DNA of 64,000 nucleotides from Gilliamella mensalis (GCF_900103085.1 NZ_FMWR01000013.1:1-64000), one strand, 5' to 3'. Positions 9,329 to 20,384 are shown, counted from the stretch's first letter. Numbers and translations are program-made. Notes: generated from the letters alone by a model not told the origin.

Positions 9329-10167
9329 GGTAACAGCTCCAGTTCTAATTGTCGATAGTCCTTGTTTGGATGCTTTGTTCGACTAATATTAAGTAAAATA
9401 GCAGATAATTGCTGATAAATAGGTTTTAATTCAGAGGGCATAGCCATTATATGTTGTTTGATAACTTCAATATCACCACGTTCTACAGGTCCAGTTAAAG
9501 CATTAATCACCCCAACTTTACATATATTTTTAGCATTTCCTAAAAATAATGGATGCCACGCTTGTTCACTAAACTCAGTATCTAACCCACATTGGTCAAG
9601 TAAATCAACACCAATTTGTACCAATGCAATAACTTGATTACTCAACATAACACAAGCCGCATGATAAAGTGGCTTTTTATTCGCAGGTAAAATGGCTAAA
9701 GGATTTTTTAGTGAAACAAAAAAGTTTTTTAATTGAGGGATAATACTTTTATTTGCCTCAAGCGTAAAAGAAACACCTGACATAGCGGTATAGCATTCAA
9801 ATCTATCATAAATGGCATATAAAGGATGCAATGAAAACGCAAATGGATGAACAATTTTATATTGGCTAAATATATGTGACGTCAACAGCCCACTGCAATG
9901 ACCGATCCATTTATTGGCAATAGGTAATTGGCAAAGTTCTTGCCAAACAGTGGCTATTTGGCTATCTGATACAGTAACCAATAAACAATCACAATCATTA
10001 ACTAAATCAGCTAACGATGCATAAGCTTGACTATGAGTAAAATCACTTGCCTCTTTTGCATGTTCATAAGATCGGCTATAAAACCCAGCAATCGGCATTC
10101 CACATAAAGAAAAATACTTAGCTAAGGTGCAACCTACTTTACCCGCACCAATAAAACCAATAATCAT
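9325..10167 (-). CDS. panG: Rossmann/DUF2520 oxidoreductase, probable PanG-type ketopantoate reductase
   Basis: This 280-residue protein opens with an NAD(P)-binding turn IGFIGAGKVGCTLA (GxGxxG at 7-12). It continues with the Rossmann-like/DUF2520 layout: LLVTVSDSQI, WIGHCSGLLTS and the conserved HPLYA segment, then an all-helical C-terminal half with YHAACVMLSNQ and LTGPVERGD. It does not look like E. coli PanE/ApbA. Family knowledge: a DUF2520-type protein, PanG, was shown to be the ketopantoate reductase of Francisella, also next to panB and panC. Position as first gene of panG-panB-panC with a 4-base overlap makes reduction of ketopantoate to pantoate the likely role. Function is inferred, not proven. 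Confidence 0.7.
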   Translation of the reverse strand: MIIGFIGAGKVGCTLAKYFSLCGMPIAGFYSRSYEHAKEASDFTHSQAYASLADLVNDCDCLLVTVSDSQIATVWQELCQLPIANKWIGHCSGLLTSHIFSQYKIVHPFAFSLHPLYAIYDRFECYTAMSGVSFTLEANKSIIPQLKNFFVSLKNPLAILPANKKPLYHAACVMLSNQVIALVQIGVDLLDQCGLDTEFSEQAWHPLFLGNAKNICKVGVINALTGPVERGDIEVIKQHIMAMPSELKPIYQQLSAILLNISRTKHPNKDYRQLELELLP

Positions 10168-10339
10168 TACAATCGTAAATTATTTGATAATGATCGCATT
10201 ATAGCTTAATCAAGTTGATATTCAATTAAATTAGATACGGTTAATTTATAAAATAAAATTGACTAAGAAATATAACATCTAATAATTATGAGGTTATAAT
10301 AATAACCAGCAACATATTCTGTAACTTCTAGATAAAAAA

Positions 10340-10391
10340 CATAAAAAAGAAACCAACCATCAATCTAATTGATTTAATGGTTGGATTTTTA
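10340..10391 (-). terminator. Terminator of the amidohydrolase gene
   Basis: Read on the minus strand, CCAACCAT and ATGGTTGG (10353-10360 and 10377-10384) form an 8-bp stem with a further small CAAT/ATTG stem in the loop. It is followed by TTTCTTTTTT. It starts just past the stop codon at 10392. Confidence 0.8.
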
Positions 10392-11576
10392 TTAAGAGTT
10401 GTTTTGGTTCAAATATGCCCAAGCATATTGAGCATACAGTTCAGCACCCAGTGCCATACCATCTTCATCGACATTAAAACACCCATGATGATGAGGCCAT
10501 TTGGTATCTTTATCAAGATTACCTGAACCGACTAATGCAAATGCACCAGGAATGTTTTGAGTATAATAACTAAAATCTTCCCCCCCTGTTGTTGGCGGCT
10601 CAAAATAAAGTGCATCTTCACCAAATGATTCAACTATGACTTTTTGGGCAAGCAGAGCACTTTCGTTATCATTGATGACCGGTAAAGTACCATAAACGTA
10701 CTCAACTTCAGCCGTTGCACGGTACATTGCTGCAACTTGGTTGGCATAACGACGGATCGCTGCCTCAATTTTGTCTCGCACATCGACACTAAAACAGCGC
10801 ACAGTACCTTCCAAAACTGCATTTTCAGCAATTACATTAAAACGAGTCCCCACATCCATTCGTCCAATGGTGACAACCGCTGGTTCAAGAGGTGATACTT
10901 CACGAGAGACAATCGACTGTACATTCATAACAAATGCTGAAGCAACCATTACTGCATCAACCGTGTCATGAGGCATAGAACCATGTCCACCTTTACCCTT
11001 AAAGCGAACTGTTAACAAATCAGCCGATGCGAAACTCGAACCAACCACACAAGATACTTTACCGACAGGCATTTGTGACCAAATATGCATACCAAAAGCA
11101 CTATCAACACAGTCTAACACACCTTGTTCAATCATACCTTTAGCACCTTGAGCAATCTCTTCTGCTGGTTGAAAAACAAGCCTTACATTACCTTGTAATT
11201 GATCTCGAATTGCCCAAAGTACTTTTGCTGCAGTTAATAACATCGAAGCATGAGTATCATGACCACATGCATGCATTTTACCATCAATAGTTGATTTATA
11301 ATCGATATTTTGGTTTAACTCCTGTACTGGTAAAGCATCAATATCGGCTCTAAGCAAGATCCTTTTACCTAGTTTTGAGCCTTCAATATCAACAATGATC
11401 CCTGTTGGCTCTGTACGGCGATATGGAATACCTATTTTATCCAATTCAATAGCAATTTTATCTGTTGTTCTAAACTCTTCCCATGGTAATTCAGGATATC
11501 GATGCAAATCGCGGCGAAAAGCTATCATTTCATTTATATTTTGCTGAATTAATATTTTTATATTCTGATTGATCAT
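10392..11576 (-). CDS. M20D-family amidohydrolase (hippurate / N-acyl amino acid hydrolase-like)
   Basis: This 394-residue zinc amidohydrolase belongs to the M20D/AbgB-HipO-ILR1 branch. Motifs in order: RRDLHRYPELPWEEFRT near the N-terminus, HACGHDTHASMLL (metal site), FQPAEEIAQGAKGM with the catalytic Glu and a metal ligand, MHIWSQMPVG, the dimerisation-domain GGHGSMPHDTVD, and GGEDFSYYTQ near the end. It should release an amino acid from an N-acyl conjugate in the cytoplasm (no signal peptide). The gene lies 172 bases behind a multi-spanning membrane protein on the same strand, which probably imports the conjugate. The actual substrate cannot be deduced. Confidence 0.85.
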   Translation of the reverse strand: MINQNIKILIQQNINEMIAFRRDLHRYPELPWEEFRTTDKIAIELDKIGIPYRRTEPTGIIVDIEGSKLGKRILLRADIDALPVQELNQNIDYKSTIDGKMHACGHDTHASMLLTAAKVLWAIRDQLQGNVRLVFQPAEEIAQGAKGMIEQGVLDCVDSAFGMHIWSQMPVGKVSCVVGSSFASADLLTVRFKGKGGHGSMPHDTVDAVMVASAFVMNVQSIVSREVSPLEPAVVTIGRMDVGTRFNVIAENAVLEGTVRCFSVDVRDKIEAAIRRYANQVAAMYRATAEVEYVYGTLPVINDNESALLAQKVIVESFGEDALYFEPPTTGGEDFSYYTQNIPGAFALVGSGNLDKDTKWPHHHGCFNVDEDGMALGAELYAQYAWAYLNQNNS

Positions 11577-11748
11577 TTTACTACCCTTAAAATTTCAATT
11601 CATTTAGGCACGTTTTATGAATTAATATGAATCGGATTAGTGGTTATCAAATGAAATGAACTCACTTAAGCAATCGGTCTAACTTTTCAAAAAACCGTTA
11701 TGACTAAGACAAATACAATACCTAAATAAATATAAATTCCATCAACAA

Positions 11749-12993
11749 TTAATGCGTTAATGGCCCTACAATCATATTAATCATTATACCGGCTAAAAAT
11801 ACTGAAACAATGGTCACTGAAATAAATCCACCGATTAGCATTGAAGCTAACATATGACTTATAAGTACCTCTCTTTCTTTTGGATTATTAGTTAAACTAT
11901 TAATCACTTCATTAGTAATAATATAGTCCGCCGGAAATCCATACAGTGCCGTGAGTGCAATCGAAAATGCCATTTCTTTACTCACTTTCAATAACCTACC
12001 AACGATTATTGAAAAAATACACATTCCAACAACAGCAGCTAAAATAAAGACAACCAGTGGCATAATAAGGCGAACAAGCATTTCTGGCGTAGCTCTACTT
12101 AGAGTATCAAAAACAAATAACATCAGTCCCATTACAGTTAAACCAAATCCCCCTGCTTTTTTTAATGGATGACGTTCCAAAAAACCAAATGAAGAAGCAA
12201 TAACCCCAAATAATAAGCAAAGTACAAATGAATTTATAGTTACAATAGGTTTTGAAATTTCTGATACGAAATAAGCCAATAAACCAACTATAGCAATACG
12301 TAAAAAGATAAAATAAGATGAATTATATTGCGCAGGAATTTTTTCAAATAGCCTAGGCATCGGGGTTTCATCTGATAAAACAGCATGTTGTATATCTAAT
12401 TGCGATTTTTGAACAGTATCAACATTCCATCTGCCTTCATGATATTCTTTAAGAACCCTTCGTCCTTCACGTTTAAGCATAATTGAGGTAAGAGGGTAGC
12501 CTACAAAGCCTTGCATTACATATATTATGATAGCAAAAACAGCCAAATCGGGTAATCCAGCTTCGCTTGCACCATTTGCCATAATAATAGCTGAAACAAT
12601 ACCACCAACCAAAGGAGGAATGGCTACAATGATAGTATTAAAATCAAAAAATAGATAACCGACAAAAAAGGCAACAGTGATAATACCAACAATACCTGCA
12701 AGCGAAATTAAAATTGTTTTCCATTGACGTAGCAGTTCTTTTACCGATAGCAACGTTCCCATATTAACAATCAATAAATACATGAACATAACGGCAACGA
12801 CAGAAGGAATACCTGCTCTTGCAACAATATCAGAAGGAAAGAATGTCCAGTAACCAACTAAAAAAAGGACTGCGCAAACAAAAACAGAAGGGATCCATGC
12901 TTTAGTACGTGTTGAAACAATATCACCAAGATAAAGAATTATCAGTAACAGCACTAACGCAAGCATTTGTGGCATATTGCTCATTGTTGACAT
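11749..12993 (-). CDS. Multi-spanning membrane protein, putative transporter paired with the M20 hydrolase
   Basis: The protein has about 414 residues with some ten or more hydrophobic segments. It has two halves around a polar loop (residues about 185-215 from this start), and each half has a Gly-rich re-entrant-like stretch: IPPLVGGIVSAIIMANGAS and ALYGFPADYIITNEVINSL. This layout resembles Na+-coupled carboxylate/glutamate symporters, but I do not recognise the family with certainty. The ATG at 12993 is preferred because GGA precedes it; an in-frame ATG 4 codons upstream (13005) is possible. It lies upstream of the amidohydrolase on the same strand, so uptake of an acylated amino acid or related carboxylate is an inference. 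Confidence 0.7.
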   Translation of the reverse strand: MSTMSNMPQMLALVLLLIILYLGDIVSTRTKAWIPSVFVCAVLFLVGYWTFFPSDIVARAGIPSVVAVMFMYLLIVNMGTLLSVKELLRQWKTILISLAGIVGIITVAFFVGYLFFDFNTIIVAIPPLVGGIVSAIIMANGASEAGLPDLAVFAIIIYVMQGFVGYPLTSIMLKREGRRVLKEYHEGRWNVDTVQKSQLDIQHAVLSDETPMPRLFEKIPAQYNSSYFIFLRIAIVGLLAYFVSEISKPIVTINSFVLCLLFGVIASSFGFLERHPLKKAGGFGLTVMGLMLFVFDTLSRATPEMLVRLIMPLVVFILAAVVGMCIFSIIVGRLLKVSKEMAFSIALTALYGFPADYIITNEVINSLTNNPKEREVLISHMLASMLIGGFISVTIVSVFLAGIMINMIVGPLTH

Positions 12994-13079
12994 AAAAATT
13001 TCCATTTTCGCCGATTGATTACCAATAAAAAATCAATCTGTTCTAAAAATAGCCATTATATGTAATTTGTATAAAATTG

Positions 13080-14918
13080 TTATATATTTTTTATCATAAA
13101 TTCATTTATTTCATCTAAGAACAAGTTACCATATTTTTCCAATTTGATTTTACCAACGCCAGTAATGTTAATTAGCTGCTTTTTACTTTCAGGTTTAGTT
13201 TGAACCATCTCAAGTAAAGTTGCATCACTGAACACAACATATGGGGGAATATCCTCTGTGTCAGCAATGTTTTTGCGCAATCGCTTGAGATTATTGAATA
13301 AAATACGTTCTTCATAAGATAAAATAGTGGTTAAATTAATTGCTCTAGCATATCGATTTATGCGGCTTTTTTTGACAATTTCTAAACGAGGTTTTGCCAA
13401 TGATAATGAAATTTCACCCCTAAGAATTAAGCGCGCTTTTTGCGTCAATTGAAGGGTTGTAAGAGTTGTGAAGGTTGATATATTTTGACTTAAATAACCC
13501 AAATAAACCAGTTGTCTAATAACACTGAGCCAATAATCTGACGAATGTTGCTTACCTATTCCATATACCGACAATTTATCATGACCATTTTCTTTAATCT
13601 GAGAACGCCCTGACCCACGTAATACATCAACAATATATTGAGCTCCATAACATTGTTCCACACGATAAACACAGGATAAAACTTTTTGCGCATCGATTAA
13701 ACCATTATAAAGCTCTGGAGGATACAAACAAACATCGCAGTTATTACATGGTTCTGTTCGATCTTCTCCAAAATAATTAAGCAATACGATGCGTCGACAA
13801 GTCAAACTTTGAGCAAAAGTTTCCATCGCATTAATCTTTTGCAGCTCTACATCTTTATGTCGGTCATTTCTTTTTTCAATAACTTGTCGTTGGTACCAAT
13901 TAAGATCTTTGCTATTAAATAATAGTATAGCTTCGGCAGGTACGCCATCTCGCCCCGCTCGACCTGTTTCTTGATAATAAGCTTCAATCGTTCGCGGACA
14001 GTCAGCATGAACAACAAAACGCACATTGGGTTTATTAATCCCCATCCCAAATGCAACGGTCGCTACAATAATTTGTACATTATCTTTTAAAAAATCTTCC
14101 TGCGCTTGTTGTCGTTCGTTATTAGTCAACCCTGCATGATAAGCCTTAACAGAAAACCCTCGCCTAGCAAGTCTAGTGGTCATATCTTCGACTCTTGAAC
14201 GACTTGAACAATAAATTATTCCACTATTACCTTTTTGCGTTTCAATAAACGAGACAATCTGCTCAGTTTGATTAAATTTTTCAACAACCGTGTAACGAAT
14301 ATTAGGCCTATCAAAACTTCTTACTATTACTAATGGATCGACCAAATTTAGTTGATGAATAATATCTAACTGCGTCATTTTATCTGCAGTGGCTGTCAAC
14401 GCAACAATTGGTACTTTAGGAAAGCGAGCCGAAAGTTGACCTAATTGTCGATAATCAGGCCTAAAATCATGCCCCCACTGTGAAATACAATGTGCCTCGT
14501 CAATCGCAATTAATGAAGGAGGATATTCATCAATCAATGTAGAAAAAGAGTATACCGCTAATCTTTCAGGAGAGATATATAATAGCTTTATCGAATGATT
14601 CAAATATTGTTTGACAACTTTTTGTTGTTCTGCAGATGATTGTGAGGCATTAAGATAGGCTGCTGCAATACCATTAGCTAATAGCTGATCAACCTGATCT
14701 TTCATTAAAGAAATCAAAGGAGAAACAACTATTGCTGTACCCGGTAATAAAACTGCGGGAATTTGATAACATAAAGATTTACCTCCCCCTGTTGGAATAA
14801 TTGTTAAAGTATCACGTCCATCGATAATAGATTCAATAATCTCTCTTTGTTGATTTCTAAATGACTTGTAACCAAAAACGTTTTGCAAAACATCTTCAAT
14901 CTGATCTTTTATCGACAT
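13080..14918 (-). CDS. recQ: ATP-dependent DNA helicase RecQ
   Basis: This 612-residue superfamily 2 3'-5' helicase of the RecF repair pathway is close to E. coli RecQ (609). Walker A is [10 protein letters not shown] near residue 44; the DEAH box is [19 protein letters not shown]; motif VI is [12 protein letters not shown]. The RecQ-Ct zinc site follows with [12 protein letters not shown] and CNNCDVC, then the winged helix and the C-terminal HRDC domain (about 525-600). The N-terminal extension is short, as in enteric RecQ. Transcribed alone on the minus strand. No classical terminator is visible downstream. Confidence 0.98.
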   Translation of the reverse strand: MSIKDQIEDVLQNVFGYKSFRNQQREIIESIIDGRDTLTIIPTGGGKSLCYQIPAVLLPGTAIVVSPLISLMKDQVDQLLANGIAAAYLNASQSSAEQQKVVKQYLNHSIKLLYISPERLAVYSFSTLIDEYPPSLIAIDEAHCISQWGHDFRPDYRQLGQLSARFPKVPIVALTATADKMTQLDIIHQLNLVDPLVIVRSFDRPNIRYTVVEKFNQTEQIVSFIETQKGNSGIIYCSSRSRVEDMTTRLARRGFSVKAYHAGLTNNERQQAQEDFLKDNVQIIVATVAFGMGINKPNVRFVVHADCPRTIEAYYQETGRAGRDGVPAEAILLFNSKDLNWYQRQVIEKRNDRHKDVELQKINAMETFAQSLTCRRIVLLNYFGEDRTEPCNNCDVCLYPPELYNGLIDAQKVLSCVYRVEQCYGAQYIVDVLRGSGRSQIKENGHDKLSVYGIGKQHSSDYWLSVIRQLVYLGYLSQNISTFTTLTTLQLTQKARLILRGEISLSLAKPRLEIVKKSRINRYARAINLTTILSYEERILFNNLKRLRKNIADTEDIPPYVVFSDATLLEMVQTKPESKKQLINITGVGKIKLEKYGNLFLDEINEFMIKNI

Positions 14919-15117
14919 ACAAACCTAAACATATAGAGCCTAAAATGAAGCAGCGAGTATAGCTAAATTAGTTCAAACAAACCACCACCAATTGACATAA
15001 ATTTATAGTTCATTCCAAAAATAAAAAATTCTTAAAAAACTTGCATTGAGCTATTATGATAGAATTTTTTTTAAAATCGAAAGCAATTTATGTTTAGTTT
15101 TCAACCAATTTTGTGCG

Positions 15118-15152
15118 ACAGCTTAAAAAAACAGCTGTTTTTTTATTTTTTT
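15118..15152 (+). terminator. Orphan rho-independent terminator upstream of tRNA-Val
   Basis: ACAGCT-(9 bases)-AGCTGT is followed by TTTTTTATTTTTTT on the + strand. No annotated + strand gene precedes it, because recQ is divergent and starts at 14918. A possible weak -10 (TATGAT, 15055-15060) would give a transcript of about 80 bases. It may end a small RNA or insulate the tRNA gene. Confidence 0.6.
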
Positions 15153-15154
15153 AC

Positions 15155-15183
15155 TTGATACAAAACGATTTGCCAGCTAATAT
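15155..15183 (+). promoter_or_regulatory. Sigma-70 promoter of tRNA-Val
   Basis: TTGATA (15155-15160), a 17-base spacer and TAATAT (15178-15183) place the start of transcription about 10 bases before the tRNA. Confidence 0.6.
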
Positions 15184-15200
15184 TTGCGTGTTTCAAATAT

Positions 15201-15277
15201 ACGCCCGTAGCTCAGTTGGTTAGAGCATCACCTTGACATGGTGGGGGTCAGTGGTTCGAGTCCACCCGGGCGTACCA
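15201..15277 (+). tRNA. tRNA-Val(GAC), CCA encoded
   Basis: The gene is 77 bases including CCA. The acceptor stem is ACGCCCG/CGGGCGT; the D arm is GCTCAGTTGGTTAGAGC; the anticodon stem CACC/GGTG encloses TTGACAT, giving GAC. The T arm contains TTCGAGT with an A-C pair at the base. It starts with A rather than the usual G for tRNA-Val. Overall close to the E. coli valV/valW genes. Confidence 0.95.
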
Positions 15278-15966
15278 TTCTAAAGCATTACTCGATAAGC
15301 CTTTGCGGAAATTTTATTTTCCTATCTTAATCCACTTTGGGGCAAAACTGGGGTAAAGTAGACAATGCTTGTTAGATAAAAGGTTATTGTTTATCTCGCA
15401 AACTTATTCAATTCTTCATAATCAAATGAATAAACTCAATATAAATGCTAACCAATCCATTATAGTATATTACGGCTTAATGTAATTTATAATTGTGTAA
15501 GCAAGCGTTCGTATTTAAACAATTTATTACCTGTTCTATTTGAGAATAAACTAAAGTTGTGATTTAAGCAAACTGCCTCATAAAAATGCAGATAGTTCAT
15601 CTCTTATTTTATGTTATTTGGTTCATTTGTATCTTCTACATTTCGCACAATTTGATATACTAATTTTAAATTTTCAATTTAAATATCGTTTTATTTTAAA
15701 ATATAAAAATAAATTTAATGGTTTTCTAATATTATAATTTTTGTTGGAATATTTGTGTTTGTATCAGCATTATACGGGCTCCTATAAGCTCCTTGAAACG
15801 CCAAAAATCTTTTAAACAAAAGCCTATCTATCCTATCAAGCATAGGGCAATAGAAAACGATTAAGTATAGATTTTATGAGCAAAAAAATCTCGACAATTA
15901 ATTAAAAATTGCTATTCTAGCTATCGATTTTTGATTATACAATAAGTAAAAATATAGGAAATAAAA
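15278..15966. other. Gene-free AT-rich stretch behind tRNA-Val
   Basis: No open frame with coding character was found in these 690 bases. About 60 bases past the tRNA there is a direct repeat, TGGGGCAAA (15338-15346) and TGGGGTAAA (15349-15357), 11 bases apart. Motifs of this look are often seen near tRNA-proximal ends of integrated elements, so an old integration site is possible. No integrase remnant is readable. Confidence 0.5.
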
Positions 15967-16341
15967 ATGAAAAATGATGATATAAATACCATTTCGTTAC
16001 AAGTAACCGATTTACTGCAAAAGTGCCTGCGTTTTATCGGTATTATGCAACAAATTTTCGGTGTATTAGTAATAATTTGTGGAGCAATCGCTTGTTTAGG
16101 TATCATTTCCGCTATTATTGGCGTACCAGTTATCATTGGTGGTATAAAACTTTTCCAATCAGGTAGCTCATTTGCTCTAACCGCAAAATTAAAACATAGC
16201 GATGATCTTTTAAATGCGATTAATGACCTTCATGGGTATTGGATTTTTATGCTAATTACTTTCATATTATCTGTAGCCATGTTTATCACAATGTTATTTC
16301 TTTTTGCGACACTAGTATCTTCAGCAATATACGGTTATTAG
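15967..16341 (+). CDS. Small membrane protein, DUF5362-like
   Basis: This 124-residue protein has a polar N-terminus (1-20), a long hydrophobic block (about 22-57: FIGIMQQIFGVLVIICGAI and on to GVPVIIGGIKLF) and a third hydrophobic segment near the C-terminus (92-118). The layout of paired helices around IGVPVIIGGIKLFQSG resembles DUF5362 proteins, which have no known function. An AGGAAA ribosome site precedes the ATG. It stands alone, convergent with bamE. The call of a real gene rests on the ribosome site, composition and a good terminator. Confidence 0.7.
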   Translation: MKNDDINTISLQVTDLLQKCLRFIGIMQQIFGVLVIICGAIACLGIISAIIGVPVIIGGIKLFQSGSSFALTAKLKHSDDLLNAINDLHGYWIFMLITFILSVAMFITMLFLFATLVSSAIYGY

Positions 16342-16406
16342 ACTCTAGTCGCTTTTTAGAAAAAATTTATTTTTATTAAGAAATAATTTAAAAATTTAAA
16401 AGATTC

Positions 16407-16440
16407 AAACCTCGTTATGTTATTTAGCGAGGTTTATATT
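16407..16440. terminator. Bidirectional terminator between the small membrane protein gene and bamE
   Basis: AAACCTCG and CGAGGTTT (16407-16414, 16428-16435) form the stem with a 13-base loop. T-rich sequence follows on both strands. Confidence 0.75.
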
Positions 16441-16443
16441 TTA

Positions 16444-16866
16444 TTAAGATTCAGAATCAGAGTTATTATTGGCAGATTCAACATCAATTGGATCGGAAAT
16501 ATCTTGTTTATTCATTTCCTCGAGTGATTTAGAACTGTCTAACGCTGAAGCTTTAATATCCTTTACTCTGCCCATCTCATCAAAATAGATAGCATAAGTT
16601 CTTTGACTAACAGCTTCATGCTGCGGTTGTTGACGGAAAACATAATACCAAATGTTATCACCCAAAACAGAAGTTAACATTGGTGAGCCCATAATAAATA
16701 CAACCTGTTCTTTACTTTGACCTACTTTTAATAGATCAAGAGCATCTTGTGTCACATAATTACCTTGATTAATATCAGGTCTATATACCCAACGCTCAAC
16801 AACCGAACAACCAGTTAATAAAACACTCGTTACAATTGCAAAGGCGGTAAATTTACGAAACAGCAT
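16444..16866 (-). CDS. bamE: Outer membrane protein assembly factor BamE
   Basis: This 140-residue lipoprotein has lipobox LLTGC, with lipidation at C20. The SmpA/OmlA domain reads YRPDINQGNYVTQDALDLLKVG, then QVVFIMGSPMLTSVLGDNIWYYVFR, as in E. coli BamE. It is an outer-membrane subunit of the BAM complex that stabilises BamD-BamA. The C-terminal 35 residues form an acidic, Ser/Asn-rich tail (SNNNSDSES-like) longer than in E. coli (113 residues in total there). Divergent from fklB. Its usual neighbour recN is absent here; recQ is nearby but on the other side of tRNA-Val. Confidence 0.95.
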   Translation of the reverse strand: MLFRKFTAFAIVTSVLLTGCSVVERWVYRPDINQGNYVTQDALDLLKVGQSKEQVVFIMGSPMLTSVLGDNIWYYVFRQQPQHEAVSQRTYAIYFDEMGRVKDIKASALDSSKSLEEMNKQDISDPIDVESANNNSDSES

Positions 16867-17073
16867 CTAACTTTATCCATTAAAAAAATAATAGACTATA
16901 TTATCGCTGATATTTTGCTTGAGTGCTAGCCAAATTGATAAATTCTTTAGCAATTAGCTAATAATCAAATTATCATCAAGTAATGATACGAATTATCACT
17001 TGACTTTTATCCTTGTATCCACCAACTTATTATAGTCATAATAGACGCTTTTTTTAAACAACTAAGGTACAAA

Positions 17074-17685
17074 ATGAAACTAGAAACAATAGATCAAAAA
17101 GCAAGTTATGCTATTGGATTACAAATTGGGCAACAATTGAAAGATTCAGGCTTGAATAATTTAGAACTCAATGCGTTAAAACAAGCAATGGAAGATGTTT
17201 TAGCCGGTAACCCGCCAGCACTACCTTTACAAGAACTACATGATGCACTACGTCATGTACACGAACAAGCGACAAAAGAAAAGGCCAAACAAGCAGAAAA
17301 AATTGCTCAAGCAGGTAAAGATTTTCTTGCCAAAAACCTTGATAAAGATGGCATTAAATCGACTGAATCTGGTTTACAGTATGAAATCATCAAACAAGGT
17401 GATGGCGCTTTACCTAAAGCAACAGATCGCGTTCAAGTCCATTATACGGGTCAATTAATTGATGGCACAGTATTTGATAGCTCAGTAGAGCGTGGACAAC
17501 CGGCTGAGTTTCCTGTCAATGGCGTAATTCAAGGCTGGGTTGAAGCACTACAACTGATGCCTACAGGTTCAAAATGGCGTTTATATATTCCTCAAGAGTT
17601 AGCCTATGGTGCTCAAGGTGCTGGTGCATCAATTCCACCATACAGTGCATTAATTTTTGATGTTGAATTATTAAAAGTTTTATAA
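17074..17685 (+). CDS. fklB: FKBP-type peptidyl-prolyl isomerase FklB (FKBP22)
   Basis: This 203-residue protein has no signal peptide, so it is cytoplasmic. The N-terminal dimerisation domain (1-90) has [12 protein letters not shown] and a long Lys/Ala-rich helix ([20 protein letters not shown]). The C-terminal FKBP domain (100-203) shows [37 protein letters not shown] and [14 protein letters not shown]. Length agrees with E. coli FklB (206). It speeds cis-trans isomerisation of prolyl bonds in folding proteins. Single-gene unit with its own terminator. Confidence 0.95.
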   Translation: MKLETIDQKASYAIGLQIGQQLKDSGLNNLELNALKQAMEDVLAGNPPALPLQELHDALRHVHEQATKEKAKQAEKIAQAGKDFLAKNLDKDGIKSTESGLQYEIIKQGDGALPKATDRVQVHYTGQLIDGTVFDSSVERGQPAEFPVNGVIQGWVEALQLMPTGSKWRLYIPQELAYGAQGAGASIPPYSALIFDVELLKVL

Positions 17686-17690
17686 GCAAG

Positions 17691-17720
17691 AATGGACGCG
17701 ACTTGACGTCCATTTGTTTT
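17691..17720. terminator. Terminator between fklB and the MFS gene
   Basis: AATGGACG-cgacttga-CGTCCATT is followed by TGTTTT on the + strand. It lies between convergent genes, 5 bases past the fklB stop. Confidence 0.8.
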
Positions 17721-17726
17721 AAACTA

Positions 17727-18923
17727 TTATCGTTTAGGAAGAAGATAGGCGCTAAATGCCGCCAGTAACAATAAAATGCTCGCCGTGCCAAACGCAACTA
17801 AATGAGTGTGTAAATGATCGTAAGCCCATCCACCTAACCAGGAACCAATCATCGCACCAATTTGATGCCCCAAATAGGTTAATCCAGAAAGTAATCCCAC
17901 AATTTTTACACCATAAATATCTGCTGTAATAGCCCCAGACATTGACAAAGCGCCAGCCCAAACCAAACCACCCACTGCTGCAACAGTAAAAAGCTGCCAT
18001 TTAGTTGATGCTAAAACAAGAGCAATAAAACCTAAACCTCGTATTAAATAGACCATCATCAAAATGTTTTTTCGTTGCACTATATCAGATAGATAACCCA
18101 AAACTAAAGTACTAAAAATAGCGACTAAACCAATCAAACCAATACCATTAGAACTGGTGATAGGATCAAATCCATGATCGATAAGCATTGGGACACCGTG
18201 TGTTCCTAATAAATTCATACTAAAGCCACAGGTAAAAAGCCCAAAACTCAGTTGCCAAAATGGACGTGTTTTTAACACATCTATAAGTTTGATATTAGGC
18301 TCTATTTTTTGATTGATAACAGGCTCTATACTAGAATTTTCGATTTCAGATTGATTATCTTTCATAATAAACAAAGCAATAGGCAAGGCGATAATCATAA
18401 AAATCACTGAAAACGAAATTAGCGTTGTTTGCCATCCATAAATAGGAATGAAGAATGCAAAAACAGGTAACATCACCGCAATACCTGCCATACTTCCTGT
18501 TGATAAAATAAATAAGGCCAATCCTCTGCGTTTAATAAACCAACGCGCTACAATAGGCGTAAAGCTAACTGACCCCACAAAGGAGGTACCAAAAGATAAT
18601 GCAATACCGAAAGATAGTAAAAAGCTCCAATAATCAGTTGAGTTAGCTGACCAAACTGTCGAGAGAATAATAATGATCGCACCTAATATTAAGACAAAAC
18701 GAGTACTATACTTACCCACTAAATATCCCGCTATTGGCATTGCGATACCTGAAAAAAGCATGCCTATAGCAATAATGCCAGACAGGACGCTACGACTAAA
18801 CCCAAGATCATTTGCAATAGGTAGGAAAAAAACACCCATACTCATTCTCAACCCACTAGAAAGCAAAGTGAGAAAAGATGCTGCAATAACGATATTCCAA
18901 CCAAAATACCATGGAGATCGCAT
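17727..18923 (-). CDS. MFS transporter, monocarboxylate/oxalate-antiporter-like
   Basis: This 398-residue protein has 12 predicted membrane segments split 6+6 by a polar loop (about residues 190-215, KDNQSEIENSSIEP). The start WYFGWNIVIAASFLTLLSSGLRMSMGVFFLPI and the SRSVLSGIIAIGMLFSGIA and GYLVGKYSTRFVL stretches are typical of the OFA/monocarboxylate-porter branch of the major facilitator superfamily. An AGGAG ribosome site precedes the ATG. It is transcribed alone between dapB (divergent) and fklB (convergent). The cargo is unknown; a small organic anion is the family expectation. Confidence 0.8.
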   Translation of the reverse strand: MRSPWYFGWNIVIAASFLTLLSSGLRMSMGVFFLPIANDLGFSRSVLSGIIAIGMLFSGIAMPIAGYLVGKYSTRFVLILGAIIIILSTVWSANSTDYWSFLLSFGIALSFGTSFVGSVSFTPIVARWFIKRRGLALFILSTGSMAGIAVMLPVFAFFIPIYGWQTTLISFSVIFMIIALPIALFIMKDNQSEIENSSIEPVINQKIEPNIKLIDVLKTRPFWQLSFGLFTCGFSMNLLGTHGVPMLIDHGFDPITSSNGIGLIGLVAIFSTLVLGYLSDIVQRKNILMMVYLIRGLGFIALVLASTKWQLFTVAAVGGLVWAGALSMSGAITADIYGVKIVGLLSGLTYLGHQIGAMIGSWLGGWAYDHLHTHLVAFGTASILLLLAAFSAYLLPKR

Positions 18924-18982
18924 AATAACTCCTGATTATTTTTTATAGAAAACGGATCAAAAATTGTAGCATTTAAGTTTAG

Positions 18983-20384
<1,402 letters not shown>

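Noticed and set aside
15090-15158. 22-codon frame starting MFSFQPILCD
   Set aside because: It runs through the terminator hairpin and T run, so it would be made only on read-through; no similarity recognised.
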